This document shows positions 32,360 to 39,829 of a DNA stretch of 64,000 nt, one piece after another. A model generated the notes under the pieces. The model was given only the letters and a program-made list of their open reading frames with translations, was not told where the DNA came from and did no database searches. Position numbers and translations under genes: made by a program. Within the stretch, counting starts at the first letter, position 1; every line of letters begins with the position of its first letter. Origin of the DNA: an uncultured Lachnospiraceae bacterium (GTDB lineage Bacteria > Bacillota > Clostridia > Lachnospirales > Lachnospiraceae); NCBI GenBank assembly GCA_910587635.1, contig CAJUNB010000005.1, forward strand, positions 124,001-188,000, given 5' to 3'.

Positions 32360-33928
32360 ATGAGTTTATATATAGTAGGAATCGGGCCGGGCAGTATGGA
32401 AGGGATGACGCTGGAAGCCCGGGATGCTCTTAAAAGATGCAGTATCATCGCAGGTTATACGGTGTATACAGATCTGGTAAAGGCCTATTACCCGGAAAAA
32501 GAATATTACAGTACACCGATGCGCAGGGAAGAAGAGCGGTGCAGGTATGTCCTGGAAAGGGCTGACGGAGGCCTGGATGTGGCTCTGGTGTGCAGCGGGG
32601 ATGCGGGTATCTATGGAATGGCCGGACTTGTTTTTCAGCTTCGGGAAGAGATGAAAGAGACAAAAGAGATAGAGATACAGGTCATTCCGGGGGTCACTGC
32701 TGCGAGCAGCGGTGCAGCGCTGCTGGGAGCGCCTCTGACAAATGATTTTGCAGTGATCAGTCTGAGCGATCTGCTGACGCCTCTTGAGACGATCCAGAAC
32801 AGGCTTCGGTGTGCCGCCATGGGGGATATGGCTATTTGTCTGTATAATCCTTCCAGCAGGAAACGGGCTGATTATCTGAAAATGGCCTGTGATATCATTC
32901 TGGAATATCAGAGCCCGGAAATCATATGCGGCTATGTGAAAAATATCGGAAGGGTGGGAGAAGAGAAAAAAATTCTTACCCTTAAGGAGCTGAGAGAAGA
33001 GCAGGTGGACATGTTCACCACCGTATATATCGGTTGCGGGATGACCCGGGAAATATCGGGCAGAATGGTGACGCCGAGGGGATACCGGCTGCACCGGAAT
33101 GAAAAACAGATGGTGGCTGCAGGAGAAGAGGGTGTCAGAAAATACGGCGGGATATGGATTTTTGGAGGGACGACGGAAGGCAGACTGCTGTACCGGCACT
33201 GCCTGGAGAAAAAGATACCGGCCAGTGTTTTTGTGGCTACTTCCTACGGGCGACAGATATTGGAACAGGAAAGAGCGTTGGAGCAGGAGTCTGTGGTAAT
33301 CCGGGCAGGGCGTCTGACGAAAGAGAAGATGCGGGATGCCATGGAAAGGGAGCGGCCCGTTCTTGTACTGGATGCCACGCACCCTCATGCACTGGAAGTA
33401 TCGGAAAATATCCGGTCTGTGTGCAGGATACTTAATATTCCCTGCCAGAGAGTTGTGCGGGATTTGACAGAAGAAGATAAGCATCAGGAAGCGTCAGGAA
33501 AGAGTCCGTGTTTTGATACAGTGCAGGAGGCGGTCACTTTTTTACAGGAAAAAACGGGGAATATACTGGTAACTACCGGAAGCAGGGAGCTGCATCGATA
33601 TACGTCTCTGACAGATTACAGGGAGCGACTCTATGTGCGGGTACTGCCGGATGCGGAGACGATAAGGACATGTACCGACATGGGAATCCGGGGGCGGCAC
33701 CTTTTGGCAATGCAGGGCCCTTTTTCAGAGGAGATGAACAGGGCGGTGATAAAAGAGTATGACATTCGGTGGCTTGTGACAAAACAGTCCGGCGATCCGG
33801 GAGGATTTCCGGAAAAACAGAAGGCGGCGAAAGAATTGGATGTGGGTCTGATTGTTATCCGAAAAGGAAAGAGAGAATCGGGGATAGGAATCGAGGAAGC
33901 AAAAGAAATACTGGAGGAATGGAAATGA
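32360..33928 (+). CDS. cobJ: Fusion of precorrin-3B C17-methyltransferase and precorrin-6A reductase (CbiH-CbiJ)
   Basis: 522 residues in two enzymes. Residues about 1-240 are a tetrapyrrole methylase of CobJ/CbiH type (MSLYIVGIGPGSMEGMTLEA, VCSGDAGIYGMAGL, PGVTAASSGAALLGAPL, LYNPSSRKRADYL), which contracts the ring and methylates C17. Residues about 264-522 are a CobK/CbiJ reductase (IWIFGGTTEGRLL, VLDATHPHALEVSENI, LVTTGSRELH, MQGPFSEEMN, WLVTKQSGDPGGFPEK), which reduces precorrin-6A with NAD(P)H. The fusion is uninterrupted. Its final codons overlap the start of the cbiET gene by 4 bp. Confidence 0.94.
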   Translation: MSLYIVGIGPGSMEGMTLEARDALKRCSIIAGYTVYTDLVKAYYPEKEYYSTPMRREEERCRYVLERADGGLDVALVCSGDAGIYGMAGLVFQLREEMKETKEIEIQVIPGVTAASSGAALLGAPLTNDFAVISLSDLLTPLETIQNRLRCAAMGDMAICLYNPSSRKRADYLKMACDIILEYQSPEIICGYVKNIGRVGEEKKILTLKELREEQVDMFTTVYIGCGMTREISGRMVTPRGYRLHRNEKQMVAAGEEGVRKYGGIWIFGGTTEGRLLYRHCLEKKIPASVFVATSYGRQILEQERALEQESVVIRAGRLTKEKMRDAMERERPVLVLDATHPHALEVSENIRSVCRILNIPCQRVVRDLTEEDKHQEASGKSPCFDTVQEAVTFLQEKTGNILVTTGSRELHRYTSLTDYRERLYVRVLPDAETIRTCTDMGIRGRHLLAMQGPFSEEMNRAVIKEYDIRWLVTKQSGDPGGFPEKQKAAKELDVGLIVIRKGKRESGIGIEEAKEILEEWK

Positions 33929-35151
33929 GCAAGCATATCAGTATCGTAGGAATTGGCATGGGAAATCCTGACCTTCTGACGAGGGAAGTCAGATGCGCTC
34001 TGATTGAAGCAGAACTGGTGATTGGTGCGAAACGGATGAAAGACGCTCTGCCGAAAAACTGTCAGGCACAGTATATGGATTTGACTGATGGAAGAGAGAT
34101 TTTGTCAGTGATTGACAAAACAGAAGCGGAAAAGATCGTCATCTGTATGTCTGGGGACAGCGGATTTTACAGCGGGACAAAGGGACTGGCGGCCATGCTG
34201 GAGAAAAAATATAAAGTGACGGTCATGGCCGGTATTTCCAGTATTTCCTATCTGGCGGCCAAATGTGGTATCGCCTGGCAGGATGCCTGCATTGTCAGCC
34301 TGCACGGCAGGAAAGAGAACTGGATTCATGCGGTGAAAACCCATGAGAAGACGTTTCTTGTCATGGGAGGAAGTCTTCGAGGCGTAGTGGAGAGGCTCTG
34401 TCTGGCCGGTCTTCATGAGTGTAAACTGATCATCGGTATCCGTCTTTCCTATCAGGATGAACGGATTATAAAAGTAAGGGCCGGAGAGCTTCTGGAAAAA
34501 GGAGATAAACTGGAAGGGGTGGATACTACCCTGAGCGTTTTGTTTATTTTAAATGAGGGGGGAGCGTGCAAGACGGCAGATTTCGGTATCCCGGACGGAG
34601 AATTTATACGGGGGCAGGTACCCATGACAAAAAGCGAAGTGCGGGCCGTGACGATGAGCAAGCTTCATCTGAAAGAAAATGCGGTGGCCTATGACATCGG
34701 AGCTGGTACGGGAACTGTCTCTGTGGAGATGGCGGCTCAGGCATGGCGGGGCATGATATACGGGGTGGAATGCAACCCGAAGGCACTGGAGCTGCTCCGG
34801 GCTAACAAAGAGAAGTTTATGTATGACAATTTGGAAATCGTATCCGGCAAAGCACCGGAAGCCTTAAAAGAACTCCCGGCTCCCGATGCAATATTTATCG
34901 GCGGCAGCAAAGGAGAGCGGGAAAATATTCTGCGGGCAGTGCTGCAGAAAAATCCGCATGTACATATTGTCATGAATGTTATTTCTCTGGAATCACTGAG
35001 CGGTATCCTTGTGCTCTATAAAAAATACGGTCTGCAAAATCTGGAGATTACTCAGGTGACAGCGGCGAGAGGACGGCAGATCGCAGGGCAGCATCTGATG
35101 GACGGCCAGAATCCGGTATTTATTATATCCATGGATGGAAAGGGCAGATAA
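33925..35151 (+). CDS. cbiET: Precorrin-6Y C5,15-methyltransferase / decarboxylase (CbiE-CbiT fusion)
   Basis: 408 residues. Residues 1-200 form the CbiE methylase (SIVGIGMGNPDLLT, CMSGDSGFYSGTKGL, LHGRKENW), which methylates C5. Residues about 224-408 form CbiT (RGQVPMTKSEVRAVTMSKL, SAM motif DIGAGTGTVSVEMA at about 258, DAIFIGGSKGE), which decarboxylates the acetate side chain and methylates C15. The fusion is equivalent to CobL. ATG 33925 follows a GGAGG site seven nt upstream and overlaps the preceding stop by 4 bp. Confidence 0.95.
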   Translation: MSKHISIVGIGMGNPDLLTREVRCALIEAELVIGAKRMKDALPKNCQAQYMDLTDGREILSVIDKTEAEKIVICMSGDSGFYSGTKGLAAMLEKKYKVTVMAGISSISYLAAKCGIAWQDACIVSLHGRKENWIHAVKTHEKTFLVMGGSLRGVVERLCLAGLHECKLIIGIRLSYQDERIIKVRAGELLEKGDKLEGVDTTLSVLFILNEGGACKTADFGIPDGEFIRGQVPMTKSEVRAVTMSKLHLKENAVAYDIGAGTGTVSVEMAAQAWRGMIYGVECNPKALELLRANKEKFMYDNLEIVSGKAPEALKELPAPDAIFIGGSKGERENILRAVLQKNPHVHIVMNVISLESLSGILVLYKKYGLQNLEITQVTAARGRQIAGQHLMDGQNPVFIISMDGKGR

Positions 35152-35158
35152 AAGACAG

Positions 35159-36625
35159 ATGGGACTGGTTACAGGAAGGCGGATGATAATTGCCGGCGTC
35201 GGCAGTGGCTGTGGCAAGACTACAGCAGTCTGCGGCATTTTGTATGGGCTGCAAAAGCGGGGATGGAAAGCGGCGGCGTGGAAAAGCGGTCCTGACTATA
35301 TTGACCCTATGTTTCACAAAAAGGTGTGTGGGACAGGCGGCAATCTGGATCTGTTTTTTTCCGGGAGAGACAGAGTCTGTGCGCTGCTGTCAGAGCAGGC
35401 ACAGCAAAGTGACATTGCGGTAATAGAAGGGGCCATGGGATACTATGACGGTATCGGCATGACAGAAGAGGCGAGCTGCTTTGCACTGGCCGAGGCCACG
35501 GGGACGCCGGTGGTTCTGACAGTCAATCCAAGAGGCATGGGTAATTCTGTATGCGCTCTCTTGCAGGGATTTTTGCACTTTAAAAAAGAGAGCAGGATAA
35601 AAGGGATCCTGTTTAACCAGATTACTGCCAGACAGTATGAGAGACTGCGGCCAGCGATAGAGGATATGGGGCTTCAGGCTGTGGGATATTTTCCGGTGCA
35701 GAGAGAGTTTACATTGGAGAGTCGTCATCTCGGCCTTGTGACAGCGGCGGAAGTGGACGGATTTGATACGATGCTGGAAAAATTATATGAGACGATAGCT
35801 CATACGATAGACTGGGAAGGGCTTTTGCAGCTGTCAGAGAAAACATGGCCGGTGAAATTTAAAGATTCTCCGGGCTTTCCCGGGGACTTATGCGCTGATC
35901 GACCGGGAACCGCTATGGCAGAGGAGGCCCCAGAGACTGACAGAGAAGCAGTGACGATTGGCATTGCCAGAGATGAGGCGTTCGGATTTTTATACGAGGA
36001 TAACCTCAGATATCTGGAAAAGAGGGGCTGTCAGCTTGTGTTTTTCAGCCCTTTGAGAGACAGGGAACTGCCGGCGATGGACGGGATGATTTTGTGTGGA
36101 GGATATCCCGAGCTGTATCTGCCGGAGCTGTCAGAAAATAAGAAAATGCGACTGGCTGTTCGGGAAAAAATCATGTCGGGTCTGCCCTGTATCGCGGAAT
36201 GCGGCGGATTTTTGTATTTACAAAAGAGTATGACTGATACAGTCAATAGAACTTATGATATGACAGGTGTCTTTCCCGGACAGGTTTTCCGGAGACAGAG
36301 ACTGGAACGGTTTGGTTATATTAACTGTACGGTGGAAGAGGGGCATCTCTTTGGCAGAGAGCAGATGAAGTTTCGGGCCCATGAGTTCCATTATTATGAT
36401 TGTGACAGCAGAGGAAGTGCCCTGATGGCCGAGAAGGCTTCAGGGGAAGAGAAGTGGATGACCGGTATAGTCAACCAAAATCTGTATGCCGGATTTCCTC
36501 ATATTTATTTTTACGGAAATGAACAGTTTGCGGAAGGATTTCTGGAGAGAGCAGCACGATATCGGGACAAACACAGAGTACCCTCGGTGAACAAAGAAGA
36601 TAAAAGCGGAATCGATATGAAATGA
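35159..36625 (+). CDS. cbiA: Cobyrinate a,c-diamide synthase
   Basis: About 488 residues. N-terminal ATP-dependent amidotransferase domain with P-loop AGVGSGCGKTTAVCGI and the GPDYIDPMFH motif, IEGAMGYYDG; a C-terminal class I glutaminase domain with the nucleophile cysteine in IAECGGFLYL and the histidine region in RAHEFHYYD. It amidates the a and c side chains of cobyrinate using glutamine and ATP. The exact start is uncertain: ATG 35159 begins just after the cbiET stop, ATG 35135 overlaps it and ATG 35183 has AGGAAGG very near. Confidence 0.94.
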   Translation: MGLVTGRRMIIAGVGSGCGKTTAVCGILYGLQKRGWKAAAWKSGPDYIDPMFHKKVCGTGGNLDLFFSGRDRVCALLSEQAQQSDIAVIEGAMGYYDGIGMTEEASCFALAEATGTPVVLTVNPRGMGNSVCALLQGFLHFKKESRIKGILFNQITARQYERLRPAIEDMGLQAVGYFPVQREFTLESRHLGLVTAAEVDGFDTMLEKLYETIAHTIDWEGLLQLSEKTWPVKFKDSPGFPGDLCADRPGTAMAEEAPETDREAVTIGIARDEAFGFLYEDNLRYLEKRGCQLVFFSPLRDRELPAMDGMILCGGYPELYLPELSENKKMRLAVREKIMSGLPCIAECGGFLYLQKSMTDTVNRTYDMTGVFPGQVFRRQRLERFGYINCTVEEGHLFGREQMKFRAHEFHYYDCDSRGSALMAEKASGEEKWMTGIVNQNLYAGFPHIYFYGNEQFAEGFLERAARYRDKHRVPSVNKEDKSGIDMK

Positions 36626-36656
36626 GTGCGGAATCAGTACAGAGGGTAATAACAGG

Positions 36657-37715
36657 ATGAATAGGTATTGGACAAAGGGAAAAGATCTGGATAAGGGGGC
36701 GATGGCACTTTCCCGGGAAAAGTGGGATGCTATTGCCAAACCTCTGCGTGGACTGGGCAGACTGGAAGATATGGTAGTCAAAATGGCGGGTATCCAGGGA
36801 AAGGCAGACGTCTCGGCAAAGAAACGGGCGATTCTCGTATTTTGCAGTGACAACGGCGTTACGGCTCAGGGGGTGACGCAGACAGACAGCCACGTAACGG
36901 CTGTGGTGGCTGATAATATCGCAGAAGGGAGAGCCAGTGTAAACCGGATGTGCAGCCGGTGTGGAGCCGATGTATTTGCTGTGGATATGGGAATCTTGGG
37001 TGAGACATACTCTCCGGCCATGATTTCCAGAAAAATCGGGAAAGGGACGGCGGATTTTACCGCAGCTCCGGCTATGGAGGAAGAACAGGTACACAGAGCT
37101 ATAGAGACGGGAATCGATCTTGTGAAGGAGTGCAAAGAGAAGGGATATACATTGCTGGGAACCGGAGAGATGGGGATTGGCAATACTACCACCGGGAGTG
37201 CCATTGCGGCAGCCCTTCTGCATTTGTCGGCGGATGCTGTGACGGGACGGGGAGCCGGCCTGTCGGATGAGGGATTTGCCAGGAAACGGAAAGTCATCGA
37301 AGGCGCCCTTGTAAAATATGATCTGTATCACAGAGAGGCTCTGGACGTGATGCGTTTCGTGGGCGGTTTTGATATTGCAGGAATGGCCGGGGCGTTTATC
37401 GGAGGCAGTATGTACGGGGTACCGGTTATAATAGACGGTATGATATCTGCGGTAGCGGCGCTTGTGGCCTGTCGGCTGTGTCCGAAGGCCGTGAACGGGA
37501 TGCTGGCCTCCCATATGAGCAGAGAGCCCAGTATGCAGGCCGTCATGGAAGAGCTGGCATTGGAGCCGGTTATTTACGGCGATCTGGCTCTTGGAGAGGG
37601 AACGGGAGCATCGCTCCTTTTTCCCATGCTGGATATGGCCCTTTCTGTTTACGATGGCGGAGAAACCTTTGAAAAGAATCAGATAGAGAGCTATCAGAAA
37701 TTCGGAGAAGACTGA
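36657..37715 (+). CDS. cobT: Nicotinate-nucleotide-dimethylbenzimidazole phosphoribosyltransferase
   Basis: 352 residues. CobT motifs: WDAIAKPLRGLGRLEDMVVKMAGIQ, LVFCSDNGVTAQGVTQT, GTGEMGIGNTTTGSAIAAAL, GRGAGLSDEG, and the catalytic C-terminal EGTGASLLFPMLDMA, whose Glu is the base in the Salmonella enzyme. It activates the lower-ligand base by forming alpha-ribazole phosphate. The stop TGA abuts the cobU ATG. No bluB gene is visible nearby, so the base must come from elsewhere. Confidence 0.96.
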   Translation: MNRYWTKGKDLDKGAMALSREKWDAIAKPLRGLGRLEDMVVKMAGIQGKADVSAKKRAILVFCSDNGVTAQGVTQTDSHVTAVVADNIAEGRASVNRMCSRCGADVFAVDMGILGETYSPAMISRKIGKGTADFTAAPAMEEEQVHRAIETGIDLVKECKEKGYTLLGTGEMGIGNTTTGSAIAAALLHLSADAVTGRGAGLSDEGFARKRKVIEGALVKYDLYHREALDVMRFVGGFDIAGMAGAFIGGSMYGVPVIIDGMISAVAALVACRLCPKAVNGMLASHMSREPSMQAVMEELALEPVIYGDLALGEGTGASLLFPMLDMALSVYDGGETFEKNQIESYQKFGED

Positions 37716-38288
37716 ATGCTGTTTTTGGTTACAGGAGCCAGTGGGAGCGGGAAATCAGAATATGCAGAGCAGCTTGCCTGCAATCTTGCAAAGAGGGATG
37801 GGCTGCAGAAAAAAATATATGTGGCGACAATGGAAAGGATAGGAGAAGAAGCCGAACGGAGAATTACCCGGCACAGAAAGCTGCGGGCAGGGAAAGGGTT
37901 CGTCACGGCGGAGGCGCCTTTCGGGCTTTCAGGTATCAAATCGTACCTTCCTGGCATGAAGGAAGCCGATTTGGGAGAGGCGGTGGTGCTGTTGGAGTGT
38001 CTCTCCAATTTACTGGCCAATCTTATGTTTTCCAGAGGACTTGACGGGGAGGAGGCCGGGAAGGAGATACGCAGACAGATAGAGACAGGACGGACATATT
38101 ACCGTCATCTGATTGTAGTCACAAATGAAGTTTTTTCTGACGGCGTCATCGGGGCGGACACTGTACGGTCATATGTACAGGCTCTTGGAACAGTAAACAG
38201 ACATCTGGCAACTCTGGCGGATGTCTTCTGTGAAGTGGTATATACCATTCCGGCGTTTCTGAAAGGAGAGTCATTATGTCAGTTTTAA
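37716..38288 (+). CDS. cobU: Adenosylcobinamide kinase / guanylyltransferase CobU
   Basis: 190 residues. P-loop GASGSGKSEYAEQLA at the N-terminus and the guanylylation region YVATME...ERRITRHRKLR with the histidine that carries GMP in CobU. It phosphorylates adenosylcobinamide and then makes adenosylcobinamide-GDP. One oddity: the usual EVGxGIVP motif near the middle reads NEVFSDGV, whereas a second CobU-like protein (39040-39453) has the standard motif but a degenerate P-loop. Overlaps cobS by 13 nt. Confidence 0.92.
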   Translation: MLFLVTGASGSGKSEYAEQLACNLAKRDGLQKKIYVATMERIGEEAERRITRHRKLRAGKGFVTAEAPFGLSGIKSYLPGMKEADLGEAVVLLECLSNLLANLMFSRGLDGEEAGKEIRRQIETGRTYYRHLIVVTNEVFSDGVIGADTVRSYVQALGTVNRHLATLADVFCEVVYTIPAFLKGESLCQF

Positions 38289-39052
38289 AAAGTTTTTGTC
38301 TGGCATTTTCCATGTTTTCCAAGATTCCCTCGCCGAAAGTGGAGTGGACAGAGGAAAACAGGAAATATCTGTTCTGTTTTTTCCCCTGTGTGGGAGCAGT
38401 GGTCGGAGCCGGTATGTATGTTCTCTGGCTGCTTCGGCTGAAAGCGGGTATTTTTATTCCTTTCTCTGTTTTCGCTCTTGTGGGGACGGTATTTCCCATA
38501 CTGATAACCGGCGGTATCCATATGGACGGGTTTCTGGATACGATGGATGCGATTCACTCTTATCAGAGCAGAGAAAGAAAACTGGAGATTTTAAAAGATT
38601 CTCATGTGGGGGCTTTTGCCTGTATCAGCCTGGCCTGTTATCTGCTTCTCTATGGAGCGGCCATGTATCTGCTTCTGGATGAAAGGCAGGTTATTTTTCT
38701 GGCGGTGGGTTTTATCCTGTCCAGAACACTCAGCGGACTGGCGATTCTGACTGTGGAGGGGGCAAAAAAGGAGGGACTGTTGTATACAATGTCTGGCAGC
38801 GCCGGGAAACGAGTGGTACTGCCGGTGCTGTTTCTGTGGATTTTTCTGTCGGGAATCGTATCCTGTTATCTGTGCGGAATATGGGGAATTGGCTGTATAG
38901 CAGTGAGTCTGGCTTTCTTTTTTTATTATATCCATATGGCGCGGCGATCCTTTGGCGGTCTGACGGGAGATCTGGCCGGCTGGTTTGTCACGGTATATGA
39001 ACTTTTGTTTGTATGGTTTGCAGGAGTGGCAGGATATCTATGGAGCTTTTGA
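38276..39052 (+). CDS. cobS: Adenosylcobinamide-GDP ribazoletransferase (cobalamin synthase)
   Basis: 258 residues, integral membrane with six to seven helices. Family motifs: FSMFSKIPSP at the N-terminus, GGIHMDGFLDTMDAIHS (metal-binding DGFLDTxD) and RKLEILKDSHVGAFA, then GGLTGDLAGWFVTVYELLF. It joins adenosylcobinamide-GDP and alpha-ribazole(-phosphate) to finish the nucleotide loop at the membrane. Starts within cobU and overlaps the next CobU-like gene by 13 nt. Confidence 0.95.
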   Translation: MSVLKSFCLAFSMFSKIPSPKVEWTEENRKYLFCFFPCVGAVVGAGMYVLWLLRLKAGIFIPFSVFALVGTVFPILITGGIHMDGFLDTMDAIHSYQSRERKLEILKDSHVGAFACISLACYLLLYGAAMYLLLDERQVIFLAVGFILSRTLSGLAILTVEGAKKEGLLYTMSGSAGKRVVLPVLFLWIFLSGIVSCYLCGIWGIGCIAVSLAFFFYYIHMARRSFGGLTGDLAGWFVTVYELLFVWFAGVAGYLWSF

Positions 39053-39453
39053 TTGGTGGCTGTTTTCAGGGAAAACTGGATTATGCAAAGAAAAAATGGG
39101 AAGACCGGCATATTTCCATAACGGAACATAATATTGTAGATGGAAGTTATCTGGCAGCCCTGGGACAGGGACAGATTGACAGAGAGATAAAAATCATAGA
39201 CAGACTGCATCTGCTTGTCAGAGCATGTGAGAAAGAGGATAGAGGAGAAGAGATATTTTCTGTTCTGGAAGCAATCCTTTTGTCGATTCCTGATATTGTG
39301 CTGATCTGTGATGAAGTGGGGCTTGGAATTGTACCGGTGGACAGACAGGAGTGTCAATACCGGGAAGCGGTGGGACGGATGCTCTGCTTTCTCGCCGGGC
39401 GGGCAGAACGGGTAGAGCGTATCATAGCAGGGATGCCGGTACGAATCAAATAA
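39040..39453 (+). CDS. Second, diverged CobU-like protein
   Basis: 137 residues, shorter than CobU (about 180). The C-terminal half is clearly CobU-like (VLICDEVGLGIVPVDRQECQYREAVGRMLCFLAGRAERVERIIAGMPVRIK in family terms, with EVGLGIVP and the final LxK). The N-terminal P-loop is altered (LIGGCFQGKLDYAKKKW; Leu in place of the Ser/Thr after GK), and the guanylylated-histidine segment is missing. It may be a regulatory or partner subunit, or compensate for the altered EVG motif in the neighbouring CobU. ATG 39040 overlaps cobS by 13 nt, so it is co-translated. Last gene before the 376-bp non-coding gap. Confidence 0.75.
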   Translation: MELLIGGCFQGKLDYAKKKWEDRHISITEHNIVDGSYLAALGQGQIDREIKIIDRLHLLVRACEKEDRGEEIFSVLEAILLSIPDIVLICDEVGLGIVPVDRQECQYREAVGRMLCFLAGRAERVERIIAGMPVRIK

Positions 39454-39494
39454 AAAACGAGATAATTTCCACCTGACAAAATACATATTTTCCC

Positions 39495-39523
39495 TGTCAA
39501 TGTCATCCCGTTTGTAGTATAAT
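39495..39523 (+). promoter_or_regulatory. Promoter of the second three-way-junction element
   Basis: TGTCAA (39495-39500), 17-bp spacer, consensus TATAAT (39518-39523). Ten nt downstream begins the GGGCAGAG stem, as in the first copy. Confidence 0.6.
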
Positions 39524-39529
39524 GTCCGT

Positions 39530-39771
39530 AAAGGGCAGAGGCAAGTGTCTGAAAATATAGATGCCGTGCTTGCACGGGCAGATATATTTTCAGACATTTG
39601 ACGAGCGAAGCGAGCCACGGGAAACCGGAGGTTTTCCGTGGCTCTGCCGTAGGACAGACGGAGCTCTGCCGTAGGACAGACGGAGCTCTGCCAGAAGGCA
39701 GACGGAGCTCTGCCGTAGGACAGACGGAGGGCTGCCAGAAGACAGACGGAGGGCTGCCAGAATTTTTAGGG
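39530..39771 (+). ncRNA. Structured RNA element 2: three-way junction plus 22-nt tandem hairpins
   Basis: P1 GGCAGAG (39534-39540) with CTCTGCC (39642-39648). P2 is an 18-bp stem (39542-39559 with 39583-39600, one G-U), with an inner hairpin. P3 is a 12-bp stem (39614-39625 with 39631-39642, one G-U). The linker CGAGCGAAGCGA (39602-39613) is identical to element 1. Five exact-period 22-nt units follow (39642-39751), each a TCTGCC/GG(A)CAGA mini-hairpin ending in GGAG, then a partial sixth. Stems differ completely from element 1 yet pairing is kept. It fills most of the gap before the cotH gene at 39830. Confidence 0.6.
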
Positions 39772-39829
39772 TAGATTTGTCCGGGAGAGCGGGAAAGGCA
39801 AAACCCAAATATATTTGAGGATTGATACT

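Noticed and set aside
39642..39771. CRISPR-like or coding repeat
   Set aside because: The 22-nt units are adjacent without spacers, each forms a small hairpin, and no ribosome-binding site or coherent frame is present.
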